This document shows positions 1 to 8,113 of a DNA stretch of 64,000 nucleotides, piece by piece. This DNA is from Herbaspirillum rubrisubalbicans (GTDB lineage Bacteria; Pseudomonadota; Gammaproteobacteria; Burkholderiales; Burkholderiaceae_D), in contig NZ_CP024996.1 in assembly GCF_003719195.1 (NCBI RefSeq), positions 2,604,001 to 2,668,000 on the forward strand, written 5' to 3'. How positions within the stretch are numbered: the stretch's first letter is position 1; every line of letters begins with the position of its first letter. The notes under the pieces are model-generated. The model did no database searches, was not told where the DNA came from, and was given only the letters and a program-made list of their open reading frames with translations. The position numbers and the translations under genes were made by a program.

Positions 1-378
1 GTCCGAGGATTCGATCTCGAAGAGCACATCACCGGCCTTGACTGCATCGCCCAGCCGCTTCTGGATGCTCACGATACGTCCGGTGGTGGGCGGCAGGATC
101 TTGGCCAGCCGTGCCGGATCGGCTTCCACCGAGGCCGGCAGGCTGAAGGGGATGGCGATGCTGCGCTGTTCGATCAAGGCGGTCTTCAGACTATCGCGCA
201 AGGCCGACGCGGGAGGGATGACGATGGTCTCACCTTCATGAGTGAGTACGGGACTGGCGACCGGGCTCTTGACCTCATTGGCCATGAGCGGCAATACGCC
301 GCGAACGGTCAGGGCAAGCGTGACGACTGCGCCGAGCAGGACGACCAGGCGCCTGCGCGTAAGGATGTTGTGGTTCAT
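1..378 (-). CDS. RND efflux periplasmic adaptor (membrane fusion protein), N-terminal part, cut by window edge
   Basis: Reading leftward from an ATG at 378, the frame stays open for 126 codons to the window edge. The N-terminus has basic residues (MNHNILTRRR) and a hydrophobic segment (residues about 11-32) that would anchor or export it. Later come 'ILPPTTGRIVSIQKRLGD' and 'VKAGDVLFEIESSD', the lipoyl/barrel-sandwich entry typical of CzcB/CusB-type adaptors linking an inner-membrane RND pump to an outer-membrane channel. It diverges from a metal-type two-component system at 616, a common arrangement for metal efflux operons. The substrate is not determinable here; the family assignment is fairly secure although the gene is partial. 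Confidence 0.82.
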   Translation of the reverse strand, partial: MNHNILTRRRLVVLLGAVVTLALTVRGVLPLMANEVKSPVASPVLTHEGETIVIPPASALRDSLKTALIEQRSIAIPFSLPASVEADPARLAKILPPTTGRIVSIQKRLGDAVKAGDVLFEIESSD

Positions 379-615
379 GGTGGCACCGTGGGCTGTGCGT
401 GATGCGTGGAGATGGGGATGGGTGGTATCCCCCCGTGGCGTGAACGCCGATGCGTTTCGCGCTCGCCGCACCAGCCTGCGTGTGCTGTCGAGCTGCAGAA
501 AACTTCGCTATGATAGGTGGCCCGAATGCAGCAGTTTCTGAATTGTTCTTCAGGAAGCGGACTTGCTGACAACGCTTTGGATAACGTTTTTGATGATCGA
601 TGGGACCAGGACTTC

Positions 616-1293
616 ATGCATATCCTGCTGGTGGAAGATGACAAGAAAGCCGCACGGCTGCTGGCCCAGGGCTTGCAGGAAGAGGGCTTCGAGGTGGTCG
701 TGGCGCACAGCGGCGAAGAGGCGCTGGCCCATCTCGGCAGCGCTTTCGATGTGGCCATCTTCGACCGCATGTTGCCCGGCATCGACGGCCTGACCCTGTG
801 CCAGCGCGTGCGTCAGGCCCAGGTGCAATGGCCGATCCTGATGCTGACCGCACGCGACGCGTTGGGAGAAAAGGTCGAGGGCCTCAATGCCGGTGTGGAT
901 GATTACCTGGCCAAGCCCTTCGCCTTCGAGGAATTGCTGGCGCGCCTGCACGCCTTGCTGCGCCGTCCCAGCCAGCTTCAGGTGATGCATCTGCAACTGG
1001 CCGACCTGCGCATCGACCTGTTGGCCCATGAGGTGTTGCGCGACGGCCAGCGGCTCGATCTCACGCAAAAGGAATACGCGGTGCTGGTGCTGCTGGTGCG
1101 CCATGCCGGCAACGTGGTGAGCCGCCAGCAACTGGCCGAGCAAGTGTGGCACGCCGACCTCATTGCCATCGACAACCTGATCGATGTCCACATCAAGAAC
1201 CTGCGCCGCAAGATCGATACCGAAGGTCGCCCGGCCATGATCGAAACCCTGCGCGGTCAGGGTTTTTGCATCCGACGCCAAGGGCAGCAATAA
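616..1293 (+). CDS. OmpR-family response regulator, CzcR/CusR-like
   Basis: 225 aa. The receiver domain starts at MHILLVEDD, with acidic residues at 8-9, phospho-acceptor Asp50 in 'IFDRMLPG' and the conserved Lys in 'YLAKPF' near residue 102. A winged-helix DNA-binding domain follows, with 'LTQKEYAVLVLL' and a C-terminal 'IDVHIKNLRRKID'. The start is set at 616 because the receiver begins there and an AGGA lies five bases upstream; the frame is open further upstream to 517 but that stretch has no receiver homology. The histidine kinase gene starts 2 nt after its stop, and an RND adaptor gene diverges from it, so it probably activates metal efflux genes. The inducing metal is unknown. Confidence 0.92.
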   Translation: MHILLVEDDKKAARLLAQGLQEEGFEVVVAHSGEEALAHLGSAFDVAIFDRMLPGIDGLTLCQRVRQAQVQWPILMLTARDALGEKVEGLNAGVDDYLAKPFAFEELLARLHALLRRPSQLQVMHLQLADLRIDLLAHEVLRDGQRLDLTQKEYAVLVLLVRHAGNVVSRQQLAEQVWHADLIAIDNLIDVHIKNLRRKIDTEGRPAMIETLRGQGFCIRRQGQQ

Positions 1294-1295
1294 TC

Positions 1296-2717
1296 ATGGG
1301 ATTCCGCAAACGCCTGTTGCTGGTCCACCTGATGGCGGTGGTGATGATCGTCACCTGCGCCGCCGCCACCGGCTGGTGGCTGCTGTCGGAATCAGTGCGA
1401 GGGCAACTGGATGCGGCGCTGCTGGCGCTGGGCGAGACCGAGGCCGGCCTGATTGCCGAAGGGCGCGACCCCTCGATCCACGTCCATGAGCCCAGTCCGG
1501 GTACTGCGCCGCCGTCGCTGGTGCGGCTGGATCGGCTGGTGCAGATCATTGATGCCGATGGTCACATCCTCGGGCGCAGCAACAACCTCGGCGCCGGCAC
1601 GCTGCCGGTCTCGGCCAGCCTGCTCAAGCGATTGGCCCAAGGACAGACCGTCTTCGAGACCTTGCCCCATGCTAGCGAAGAACCGCTGCGCATGGTCTCG
1701 GTGCCGGTGCGTCTGGGCCAGCAGCGGTACGCGGTACTGGTGGCCGGTTCCCTGGATGATGCCGACCATATCCTGGGCTCGGCCGCCTTGCTCTTCGCCG
1801 GGCTGGCGGTGGCGCTGCTGGTGGCCCTGGCAGCGGCCAGTGCCTTGCTGACCAATCGCCTGTTCGGCACCGTGGACCGCATTGCGGCGCAGGCGCGGCG
1901 CATCAGCGACGCCAATCTCGGCGAACGCCTGGCCGACCCCGACAGCGACGATGAAATCGGGCATCTGGTGGACACCCTCAATTCCATGCTGGCGCGGCTG
2001 GAGCGGGCCTTCGAGCTGCAACGCAATTTCACCGCCAACGCGGCCCACGAGATTCGCTCGCCCTTGTCACGCCTGCGCACCGAGATCGAACTGGCCCTGC
2101 GCCGCCCGCGTTCGGCCGAGGATTATGTGGCGACCCTGCAATCCTGCCTGGATGAAGTGGGTGGGCTCACCAGCATGGTCGAGGAATTGCTGCAACTGGC
2201 GCGGCTGGATGCGGGGCAGGAGGGGCGCAGCATGGAGTGCATTGGCCTGGATTCCCTGGTGCGCGAAGCCCTGGCCCGCTGGCAGGGCGTGGCCGAGGCG
2301 CGCCGCATCCGCCTGGTCCTGCAGGCGCCGCAAGCGGTCCAGGCACGCATCGGCGAGCGGGCCGCCATGCTGGTGTTGAACAACCTGCTGGATAACGCCA
2401 TCAAGTTCTCGCCACCGGATACCGCCATCGAGGTCAGCGTCAGCAGCGATGCCAGTGGTGCCACCCTGGTGGTGGCCGACCGCGGGCCGGGCGTGGCGGC
2501 CACCGACATGGGCCTGCTGTTCGAGCGTTTCTATCGTGGGCGCGCCTCGCAAGTGCAGCAGACCAGCGGCGCCGGGCTGGGACTATCCATCGTGCGCGCC
2601 GTGCTGGAGGGCTATGGCGCCAGCATCAGCCTGGGCAACCGCAGCGATGGCGCAGGGGCCGAATGCCGGCTGCATTTTCCTACCGTAGCGGACCAGGATC
2701 GTTGCGCATCGACATGA
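1296..2717 (+). CDS. Sensor histidine kinase, CzcS/CusS-like
   Basis: 473 aa. TM1 is at residues about 7-30, then a periplasmic loop of roughly 130 residues, TM2 (about 168-190), a HAMP segment ('DSDDEIGHLVDTLNSML'), and the HisKA box 'NAAHEIRSPLSRLRTE' with His251 as phospho-acceptor. The catalytic domain shows N-box 'NNLLDNAIKFSPP', G1 'DRGPGVA' and G2 'GAGLGLSIVRA'. It starts 2 nt after the response regulator, so the pair is surely co-translated. The start at 1296 gives a normal N-terminal membrane anchor; the frame extends upstream only as a shadow inside the regulator. Known relatives sense periplasmic Cu, Ag, Zn, Co or Cd; which applies here is not visible. Confidence 0.92.
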   Translation: MGFRKRLLLVHLMAVVMIVTCAAATGWWLLSESVRGQLDAALLALGETEAGLIAEGRDPSIHVHEPSPGTAPPSLVRLDRLVQIIDADGHILGRSNNLGAGTLPVSASLLKRLAQGQTVFETLPHASEEPLRMVSVPVRLGQQRYAVLVAGSLDDADHILGSAALLFAGLAVALLVALAAASALLTNRLFGTVDRIAAQARRISDANLGERLADPDSDDEIGHLVDTLNSMLARLERAFELQRNFTANAAHEIRSPLSRLRTEIELALRRPRSAEDYVATLQSCLDEVGGLTSMVEELLQLARLDAGQEGRSMECIGLDSLVREALARWQGVAEARRIRLVLQAPQAVQARIGERAAMLVLNNLLDNAIKFSPPDTAIEVSVSSDASGATLVVADRGPGVAATDMGLLFERFYRGRASQVQQTSGAGLGLSIVRAVLEGYGASISLGNRSDGAGAECRLHFPTVADQDRCAST

Positions 2718-2742
2718 AAAAAGCCCGGCGCATGGGCCGGGC
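2717..2742 (-). terminator. Rho-independent terminator of the cytochrome b561 gene
   Basis: A perfect 7-bp stem (GCCCGGC 2723-2729 with GCCGGGC 2736-2742) and a 6-nt loop are followed on the minus strand by six T residues (the A-run at 2717-2722). It sits 19 nt past the stop of the minus-strand cytochrome gene. The plus-strand kinase has no T-run after the hairpin, so termination is likely one-directional. Confidence 0.75.
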
Positions 2743-2760
2743 AGTTGGGGTGCTGCTGGT

Positions 2761-3327
2761 TCAGGGCTTGCCGGAAGACCGCAGCGACATGCGCTGCAGG
2801 ATCGGCATCCGGTCGAACAGTTGGTGCCACAGCGCGCCCAGCACGTGCAGGCCGACCAGGAAATAGACCGCGTTGCCCATCAATTCATGCACTTCCTTGA
2901 TCGGTCCGCGCAGGGCCATGTCCTTGGCCAGGATCACCGGCAGGGTCATGCCGAAGAACACCACATCGCGGCCACCAGCCTGGGTGAACAGGATGCCGGT
3001 CAGCGGCAGGCCGATCATCACGACATACAGCAGCAAGTGCACCGCGTGCGCGCCCAGGCGCTGCAACTTGGGCATGGGCAGCTCGGGCGGCACGCCCAGC
3101 ATCTTGCGGGCGATCAGGCGCAGTATCACCAGGATCAGCACCAGTTGGCCGGCGTGCATGTGTACCGTGCGCAGCAGGTCGCGCAGTGGGTCGCCCTTGG
3201 GGATGTCTTCGCGATACTCGATGGTGGCCAGCGCCACCACGAAGAGCAGGAACATGACCCAGTGCAGGATCACGGAATAGGGGTGATAGCGGGTGGGTTG
3301 CGGGAGGGGATTGTCGATATTGTTCAT
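2761..3327 (-). CDS. Cytochrome b561 family membrane protein
   Basis: 188 aa, integral membrane protein with about four hydrophobic helices. 'YHPYSVILHWVMFLLFVVAL' (His in helix 1), 'LLRTVHMHAGQLVLILVILRL', 'LGAHAVHLLLYVVMIGLPLTGI' and 'VHELMGNAVYFLVGLHVLGALWHQLF' carry the histidines expected to ligate two b hemes. The start at 3327 (MNNIDNP) has AGGA eight bases upstream; an upstream in-frame extension overlaps the neighbouring kinase and lacks homology. It is transcribed in the same direction as, and downstream of, the two-component genes at 3407-5430, 79 nt away. Family members move electrons between quinol/ascorbate-like donors and acceptors or scavenge superoxide; the exact role is unknown. 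Confidence 0.9.
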   Translation of the reverse strand: MNNIDNPLPQPTRYHPYSVILHWVMFLLFVVALATIEYREDIPKGDPLRDLLRTVHMHAGQLVLILVILRLIARKMLGVPPELPMPKLQRLGAHAVHLLLYVVMIGLPLTGILFTQAGGRDVVFFGMTLPVILAKDMALRGPIKEVHELMGNAVYFLVGLHVLGALWHQLFDRMPILQRMSLRSSGKP

Positions 3328-3406
3328 TCGGATTCCTAGATGCACATCGGTAGCGAGATGGTAAACCCTGAAACTTAGTCCAAGATTAGCTTGCCTCAAA
3401 AAAACG

Positions 3407-4762
3407 TCACTCCGGCGCCGGAATATCCAACACCACCCGCAAACCGCGCTGCGCCACTGGATCGGCCATCTCCAGCCCAATGGTGATGCCCAGCCGCTGG
3501 GCCAGCGATTGCGCAATGGCCAGGCCCAGCCCGGAACCGGGCGCAGCGGACGGATCAAGCCGGTAGAAGGGCTCGAACACGCGCTCGCGCTCGGCGGCCG
3601 GGATGCCGGGGCCGTTGTCGGTGAGCTCCAGTCTTGCCATGCCAGGCCGGACCTGGGCGCCCGTCACCAGGGCCAGGCTGATGCAGCCACCGGCCGGGGT
3701 GTAGCGGATGGCGTTGTCGATCAGGTTGCTTAACAGTAATTGCAGGTCGGCCAGGCTGGTGTCCACCTCGGCGTCCAGGCTGCTGTCGACGCCCAGGTCG
3801 ATGTCCTTGTGCTGGGCCAACGGTAATAAGTCTTCCAGCACCGGTCGCACCGCCTCGCGCAAGGCGAAGCGGCTGCGCGCCACTGGCTCGGTCATCCCTT
3901 GGGACTGGGTCCGCGCCAGGGCCAGCAATTGCGTCACCAGCGCCTTGCTGCGCTCGATACCGCTGCTCAGGCGTTGCAGACGTTCGCGGGCGGTGTCGGA
4001 GAGCTCGCTCTGTTGCAGCCGTTCTGCCTGCAAGGACAGGGCCGTGAGCGGTGTGCGCAATTCATGGGCGGCATCGGCCACGAAGCGGCGCTGGGTGGTC
4101 ATGGCGTTCTGCACGCGGGTCAGCAGGCGGTTGATGGCTTCCACGAAGGGGGCGATTTCCGTGGGCAGGGCGGCCGTGGCAATGGGGGCGAGCTGGTCGT
4201 CGCGGCGCTGGTCGATCTCCTGGCGCAGGCTAGACAGCGGGGCGAACAGCTTGCGCACGATGCGGCGTAGCGCCAACAGCAGCACCGGCACCAGGATCAG
4301 CACAGGGAGCAGTGCGCGCCAGGCGCTTTGGTAGGCGATGCTATTGCGGGCGTCAGTTTCCTGCGCGAGCACGATGCGCCGGCCCGAGGGCAGCGGCTGG
4401 ACGTAGACGCGGAAATCCTCGTGCACCATGAAGACGGTCTGGAAGCCATCCTTCAGCCCGGCCGGCAGCGGCAGTTCGTCCTTGACCCCGACCGTATCGG
4501 TATCGGTGTCTGGCCCGGGCAACCATTGCACGCTGATGCGCGATTCGTGATCGTTGCCCGGATAGCTACCCACCGCGCCCTCGGCTGGCAAGCTGCCGCC
4601 GACGCGGGCCAGCAGTGCGCCGACCTGCATGAGCAGGTCGTCCTGCACCCGGATGGACTCGCGGTAGGCACTGATGAAACCGAAGCCACCAGCCCCCACG
4701 GCCACCAGCAGGATGGCCAGCGTCAGCGCCAGCGACAGGCGTGCCTGGAGGGAGCGCCTCAT
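3407..4762 (-). CDS. Sensor histidine kinase, QseC/PmrB-like
   Basis: 451 aa. N-terminal TM helix (residues about 7-30), periplasmic sensor loop of about 110 residues, second TM ('LLPVLILVPVLLLAL'), and the HisKA box 'DAAHELRTPLTALSLQAERL' with His233. The ATPase domain has 'NLIDNAIRYTPAGG', 'LTDNGPGIPAAER' and 'GSGLGLAIAQSLAQRLG'. The start at 4762 is fixed by an ATGA overlap with the stop of the response regulator gene, indicating coupled translation; an ATG 30 nt further upstream would overlap the regulator more. Of the QseBC/PmrAB/TctDE type; the signal is not evident. Confidence 0.92.
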   Translation of the reverse strand: MRRSLQARLSLALTLAILLVAVGAGGFGFISAYRESIRVQDDLLMQVGALLARVGGSLPAEGAVGSYPGNDHESRISVQWLPGPDTDTDTVGVKDELPLPAGLKDGFQTVFMVHEDFRVYVQPLPSGRRIVLAQETDARNSIAYQSAWRALLPVLILVPVLLLALRRIVRKLFAPLSSLRQEIDQRRDDQLAPIATAALPTEIAPFVEAINRLLTRVQNAMTTQRRFVADAAHELRTPLTALSLQAERLQQSELSDTARERLQRLSSGIERSKALVTQLLALARTQSQGMTEPVARSRFALREAVRPVLEDLLPLAQHKDIDLGVDSSLDAEVDTSLADLQLLLSNLIDNAIRYTPAGGCISLALVTGAQVRPGMARLELTDNGPGIPAAERERVFEPFYRLDPSAAPGSGLGLAIAQSLAQRLGITIGLEMADPVAQRGLRVVLDIPAPE

Positions 4763-5430
4763 GCGTGGCCGGTGTGGCGTGCGACCATCCATCCCATGCC
4801 CCTGACGTTCTTGATGGCGTCGCGGTCCAGTTTCTTGCGCAGTGAATGGATCAGGAATTCCACCGCATTGCTTTCCACTTCCTCACCCCAGCCATAGATG
4901 CGTTCTTCCAGTTCGGTGCGCGAGAGGATGGCGCCGGGACGACGCATGAGGGCCAGTAACAGCGCGAATTCACGGGCCGACAACGCCACCGGCGGCTGTT
5001 GCTGCCAGCGCGCGGTCTTGGCGGCCACATCCAGCGCCAACTGGCCGTTGTCCAGGACATCGGTGGCCGCACCCGACTTGCGCCGCATTACCGCGCGCAG
5101 GCGCGCCAGCAGTTCGCCCATGTCGAAGGGCTTGAGCAGGTAGTCGTCGGCACCGGTATCGAGCCCGGCGATGCGATCCTGCACGCCGTCGCGGGCGGTG
5201 ATGATGAGCACCGGGATGGTCGAGTGGCTGCGCAGCTGGCGCAATACCGAGAGCCCATCGGCGCCGGGCAGGCCCAGGTCCAGCAGCACGGCCTCGTAAT
5301 CCTGCTGCGCCAGTGCGGCCAGCGCACGGGCACCGTCGCTGACCCAGTCGGCCGCATAGGAAGCGTCCTTCAAGGCGCTACGCACTTCTTCGCCGATCAT
5401 GGTGTCGTCTTCTACCAGCAGTATCCTCAT
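4759..5430 (-). CDS. OmpR-family response regulator, QseB/PmrA-like
   Basis: 223 aa. Receiver domain with 'MRILLVEDDTMIG', Asp51 in 'LLDLGLPGADG' and Lys in 'YLLKPFDMGELLARL'; winged-helix effector domain with 'LSAREFALLLALM' and 'VEFLIHSLRKKLD'. The start at 5430 is chosen because the receiver begins there and GGAG/GAGGGG lies just upstream; an 18-residue upstream extension is not conserved in type. It is the first gene of the pair with the kinase (ATGA overlap), and cytochrome b561 follows, so the three may be one transcript ended by the terminator at 2717-2742. Confidence 0.92.
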   Translation of the reverse strand: MRILLVEDDTMIGEEVRSALKDASYAADWVSDGARALAALAQQDYEAVLLDLGLPGADGLSVLRQLRSHSTIPVLIITARDGVQDRIAGLDTGADDYLLKPFDMGELLARLRAVMRRKSGAATDVLDNGQLALDVAAKTARWQQQPPVALSAREFALLLALMRRPGAILSRTELEERIYGWGEEVESNAVEFLIHSLRKKLDRDAIKNVRGMGWMVARHTGHA

Positions 5431-5585
5431 CCCCTCGCTCCAGTGCACCGGGCGGCTTGCCCGGACGGCGATAGAGTAAGGCAAAAGGAGCGGCTACGGA
5501 ACACTGTAGGGATGCAGACGCGCGCTTGTTGCTGCAGGATCTGTCCACACTTGAATATGGAAACGAATTGATCCATAATCGCGCA

Positions 5586-6197
5586 ATGTCACAACTGTCC
5601 GCAAAAAACCAGCGTGGTCGCCCCCGGAAATTCGACTACGATGAAGTCCTTGAGCGCGCCATCCGCCTGTTCCGCCAGCGCGGCTATGGTGCGACCTCGA
5701 TTGCCGACCTGGTCGAGGCCACCGGTCTGACGCGTGGCAGTCTCTACAAGGCTTTCAAGGACAAGAAATCCATCTACATGGCCGCATTCGAGCGCTATGT
5801 CGCCAGTGGTCACGAGCGCATCCGGGCCATTGCACGCGCCGAGGGCAGCGGTCGCGAGCGGGTTGCGCGCCTGCTGGCGCATTATCTGGAGCAATCCTCT
5901 GGAGAACCAGGCCGCCTCGGCTGCCTGGTGGTCGCCACCGGCGTGGAAGCCAGCGTACTGGAAGAAGAGATCGCGCAGTTGTTTGAACAGGCGCTCAAGC
6001 GCCTGGAAGCCGTCTTGGCCGAGTTGATCCGGGTCGGTATGGAAGATCACTCCATTGCCGCGCAGCTCAATGCTCCGGTGGCTGCCAAGTCCCTGCTGTG
6101 TTTCCTGCAAGGCTTGCGGGTGGTGGGCAAAAGCGATGCGCATCGCCCGCATTTGAACAAGAAGATGCTGGCCATGGCCATGAAGATGCTGGATTGA
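5586..6197 (+). CDS. TetR/AcrR-family transcriptional regulator
   Basis: 203 aa. After a basic N-terminus ('NQRGRPRKFDYDEVLERA') comes the TetR helix-turn-helix at residues 37-57 ('TSIADLVEATGLTRGSLYKA') and the usual 'FKDKKSIYMAAFERY'. The C-terminal ligand/dimer domain contains 'GCLVVATGVE', as in TetR_C-type AcrR proteins. The ATG at 5586 is chosen; an in-frame start at 5526 would add 20 unconserved residues. A terminator follows at 6225 and a hydrolase gene starts at 6357; the regulator probably represses that gene, or itself, through the palindrome between them, and responds to a small molecule. Ligand unknown. Confidence 0.9.
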   Translation: MSQLSAKNQRGRPRKFDYDEVLERAIRLFRQRGYGATSIADLVEATGLTRGSLYKAFKDKKSIYMAAFERYVASGHERIRAIARAEGSGRERVARLLAHYLEQSSGEPGRLGCLVVATGVEASVLEEEIAQLFEQALKRLEAVLAELIRVGMEDHSIAAQLNAPVAAKSLLCFLQGLRVVGKSDAHRPHLNKKMLAMAMKMLD

Positions 6198-6224
6198 ATG
6201 TGATTGAGTGCGAAGTGAGCCCTT

Positions 6225-6250
6225 GGCGTCTGCTGGACGCCGCTTTTTTT
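6225..6250 (+). terminator. Rho-independent terminator after tetR
   Basis: Stem GGCGTC (6225-6230) and GACGCC (6236-6241), loop of five bases, followed after GC by seven T residues (6244-6250). It lies 28 nt past the tetR stop, so the hydrolase downstream needs its own promoter. Confidence 0.75.
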
Positions 6251-6251
6251 A

Positions 6252-6261
6252 CCTAATTAGG
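6252..6261. promoter_or_regulatory. Palindrome CCTAATTAGG, possible TetR operator
   Basis: A perfect 10-bp palindrome in the short gap between the tetR terminator and the hydrolase gene, with AT-rich DNA (TATATAAATA, about 6276-6285) downstream that could hold a -10 region. Position and symmetry suggest an operator for the adjacent TetR protein; this is inference. Confidence 0.35.
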
Positions 6262-6356
6262 AAACGATGTGATCCTATATAAATATCCCGTTTTGCGTCC
6301 TGTCGGCATGTTCGTCCTCCCTTTCCATCCAACGCACCCAAGCAAGAATTGAACCC

Positions 6357-7253
6357 ATGAACCCTTCACACTACGAGAACGACATCGCGTTACACCACAA
6401 ACTCATCGATGTCGATGGCATCCGCCTCCATTACGTCGAAGCCGGCACGGGCGCGCCGGTCCTGCTGATACCGGGCTGGCCGCAGAGCTGGTTTGCCTGG
6501 CGCGATGTGATCCCCCGCCTGGCGCGCGCCGGACGTCGGGTGATTGCCATTGACCCGCGCGGCATGGGCGATTCGGCCCATCCCCAAGACGGATTCACGC
6601 CCGGCATCGTGGCCGCTGAAATCCACCGCTTTGCCCAACTGACGGGATTGCTGGAAGCCGGCAAGCTGGATGTGGCCGGCCATGACGTGGGGGCCTGGAT
6701 CGCCTATGCCTATGCGGCCGACTGGCCCGAGGATGTGCGCACCCTGAGCTTGCTGGATGCCGCCTTGCCGGGCATTTCTCCATTGCCCACCACGGAGATC
6801 CCCACGGATGAGATCAATAAACGGACCTGGCATTTTTCCTTCAATCGCCTGCCCGACCTGCCCGAGATTCTGGTCCGGGGACACGAGCGGCCATACCTGA
6901 CGTGGTTGTTCACCCAGAAAGCGGCGCGCCCGTGGGTGTTTACGCCGGCGGTCCTGGATGAATACACGCGCATCTATACGCAACCCGGAGGAACCAGGGC
7001 GGCCTTTGCCTACTATCGGGAATCGTTCTCGCGCCAAGCGCTGCAGGCCAACCAGGCCAGGGCTGCCAGGAAACTGGAGATGCCGGTCATGGCCATCGGC
7101 GGGCAATTGTCAGTGGCATCCTCGCTGTTCCAGACCTTGCAAGGCATCGCCAGCAATGTATGCGGACAAGTCATTGCCGATTGCGGACATTTCGTCATGG
7201 AAGAGTGCCCGGAAGAGGTCGCAGCGCATCTGCTGGATTTCATCTCGGCCTGA
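6357..7253 (+). CDS. Alpha/beta hydrolase, epoxide hydrolase/haloalkane dehalogenase type
   Basis: 298 aa, no signal peptide. It shows the oxyanion 'PGWPQSW' motif (residues 39-45, HGxP-like), 'IDPRGMGDS' (65-73), nucleophile elbow 'GHDVGAW' with Asp110, and a C-terminal 'DCGHFVMEECPEEV' with the catalytic His. An Asp nucleophile rather than Ser points to epoxide hydrolases and dehalogenases. It is monocistronic behind a TetR gene, a common arrangement in which the regulator senses a xenobiotic substrate. Either hydrolysis type remains possible; the substrate cannot be named. Confidence 0.87.
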   Translation: MNPSHYENDIALHHKLIDVDGIRLHYVEAGTGAPVLLIPGWPQSWFAWRDVIPRLARAGRRVIAIDPRGMGDSAHPQDGFTPGIVAAEIHRFAQLTGLLEAGKLDVAGHDVGAWIAYAYAADWPEDVRTLSLLDAALPGISPLPTTEIPTDEINKRTWHFSFNRLPDLPEILVRGHERPYLTWLFTQKAARPWVFTPAVLDEYTRIYTQPGGTRAAFAYYRESFSRQALQANQARAARKLEMPVMAIGGQLSVASSLFQTLQGIASNVCGQVIADCGHFVMEECPEEVAAHLLDFISA

Positions 7254-7326
7254 CAGGCTGGGCGGAGATAAAAGGCGGTTCGGGAAGCGTCAAGCGCAGG
7301 GGATGAAGCAGGGCAGGAAGTGAAGC

Positions 7327-7400
7327 AGATGAGTCCCCCCCGAGCTGCCGGCGCCGCGCCAGGCGGTCCGGTCTTTTCCCCCCTCCAGGGTGACTCATCT
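7327..7400. repeat. Inverted repeat, 13-bp arms with one mismatch
   Basis: AGATGAGTCCCCC (7327-7339) and GGGTGACTCATCT (7388-7400) pair with one mismatch across a 48-nt GC-rich spacer containing homopolymer C runs. It lies between the hydrolase gene and the fecI promoter, with no open frame in it. It could form a large cruciform or transcript hairpin; no T-run follows, so a simple terminator is unlikely. Confidence 0.45.
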
Positions 7401-7439
7401 ACAGCCAGCATTCTAGCGGGTACTTGTTGTCATGAAACT

Positions 7440-7453
7440 AGTCCAATTGGACT
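7440..7453. promoter_or_regulatory. 14-bp perfect palindrome upstream of the fecI promoter
   Basis: AGTCCAATTGGACT is a perfect palindrome ending 38 bp upstream of the -35 hexamer of the sigma factor promoter. It is the right size for a dimeric regulator, but no known consensus is matched. Confidence 0.3.
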
Positions 7454-7490
7454 GGCTTGGCTGGAAAACCAGCGGCAAAGCAGGGGCGCG

Positions 7491-7533
7491 TTGTAAAACT
7501 TCACATCCAAGAATAAAATGAGAATTATTACTA
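7491..7533 (+). promoter_or_regulatory. Sigma-70 promoter with Fur box for the fecI-like operon
   Basis: A -35 TTGTAA (7491-7496) and -10 TAAAAT (7514-7519) are separated by 17 bp. From the end of the -10, TGAGAATTATTACTA (7519-7533) matches 11 of 14 positions of the Fur 7-1-7 consensus TGATAATNATTATCA. Fur bound here would block the promoter when iron is plentiful. The site ends 3 nt before the ATG at 7537, which suggests the functional start may be the ATG at 7558. Confidence 0.65.
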
Positions 7534-7536
7534 TCT

Positions 7537-8079
7537 ATGCCCTTCACCTTCGCCCCCATGTCCGTCCCGCACTCCGCCGATGCCCAGCGCTTCCACACGC
7601 TCTATCGCCAGCATCATGGCTGGCTGCAGCAATGGTTGCGGGCGCGCCTGGGCAGTAGCGTCGATGCAGCCGATCTGGCGCAGGATACCTTCGTGCGGGT
7701 GCTGGGCAAGCCGCGTGCGCTCGACGAAGTGCGTGAGCCGCGTGCCTGGCTCAGTCGCATCGCCCATGGGCTGGTGGTGGACAAGGTGCGACGTGATGAA
7801 GTCGAACGCGCCTGCCTGGACGCCATCGCCCGCCTGCCCGAGCCGCAGGCGATCTCGCCCGAGGCGCGGTTGCTGCTGGTGGAGGCGCTGGCGGCCATCG
7901 ATGCCATGCTCGAAGGCCTGGGTGCCAGGGCGCGCGAGGCTTTCCTGATGTCGCGCTTGGAAGAGATGAGCTATCCCGAGATCGCGCGGAGCATGGGCGT
8001 GTCACTGAGCAGCGTGGAGAAATACATGGCCGCTGCCATCCGTCATTGCTATCTGATGCGGCAATCCTGGCAGCGCTAG
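7537..8079 (+). CDS. FecI-like ECF sigma factor (iron-starvation class)
   Basis: 180 aa (173 if translation starts at the ATG at 7558, which fits better with the promoter/Fur box ending at 7533). Region 2 is 'DAADLAQDTFVRVLGKP', then 'PRAWLSRIAHGLVVDKVRRD'; region 4 is 'MSYPEIARSMGVSLSSVEKYMAAAI', close to FecI. It is the first of three co-directional genes, sigma factor, FecR anti-sigma (35 nt gap) and FecA-type receptor, the classic cell-surface signalling cassette in which ferric-siderophore binding outside frees the sigma factor to transcribe the receptor gene. Confidence 0.93.
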   Translation: MPFTFAPMSVPHSADAQRFHTLYRQHHGWLQQWLRARLGSSVDAADLAQDTFVRVLGKPRALDEVREPRAWLSRIAHGLVVDKVRRDEVERACLDAIARLPEPQAISPEARLLLVEALAAIDAMLEGLGARAREAFLMSRLEEMSYPEIARSMGVSLSSVEKYMAAAIRHCYLMRQSWQR

Positions 8080-8113
8080 GCGGCCATCCTCAGCACCCCG
8101 GCACCTCTGCACC

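Noticed and set aside
517..615. Longer N-terminus for the response regulator starting at 517
   Set aside because: The added 33 residues have no receiver homology and the receiver begins exactly at the ATG at 616, which has its own ribosome site.
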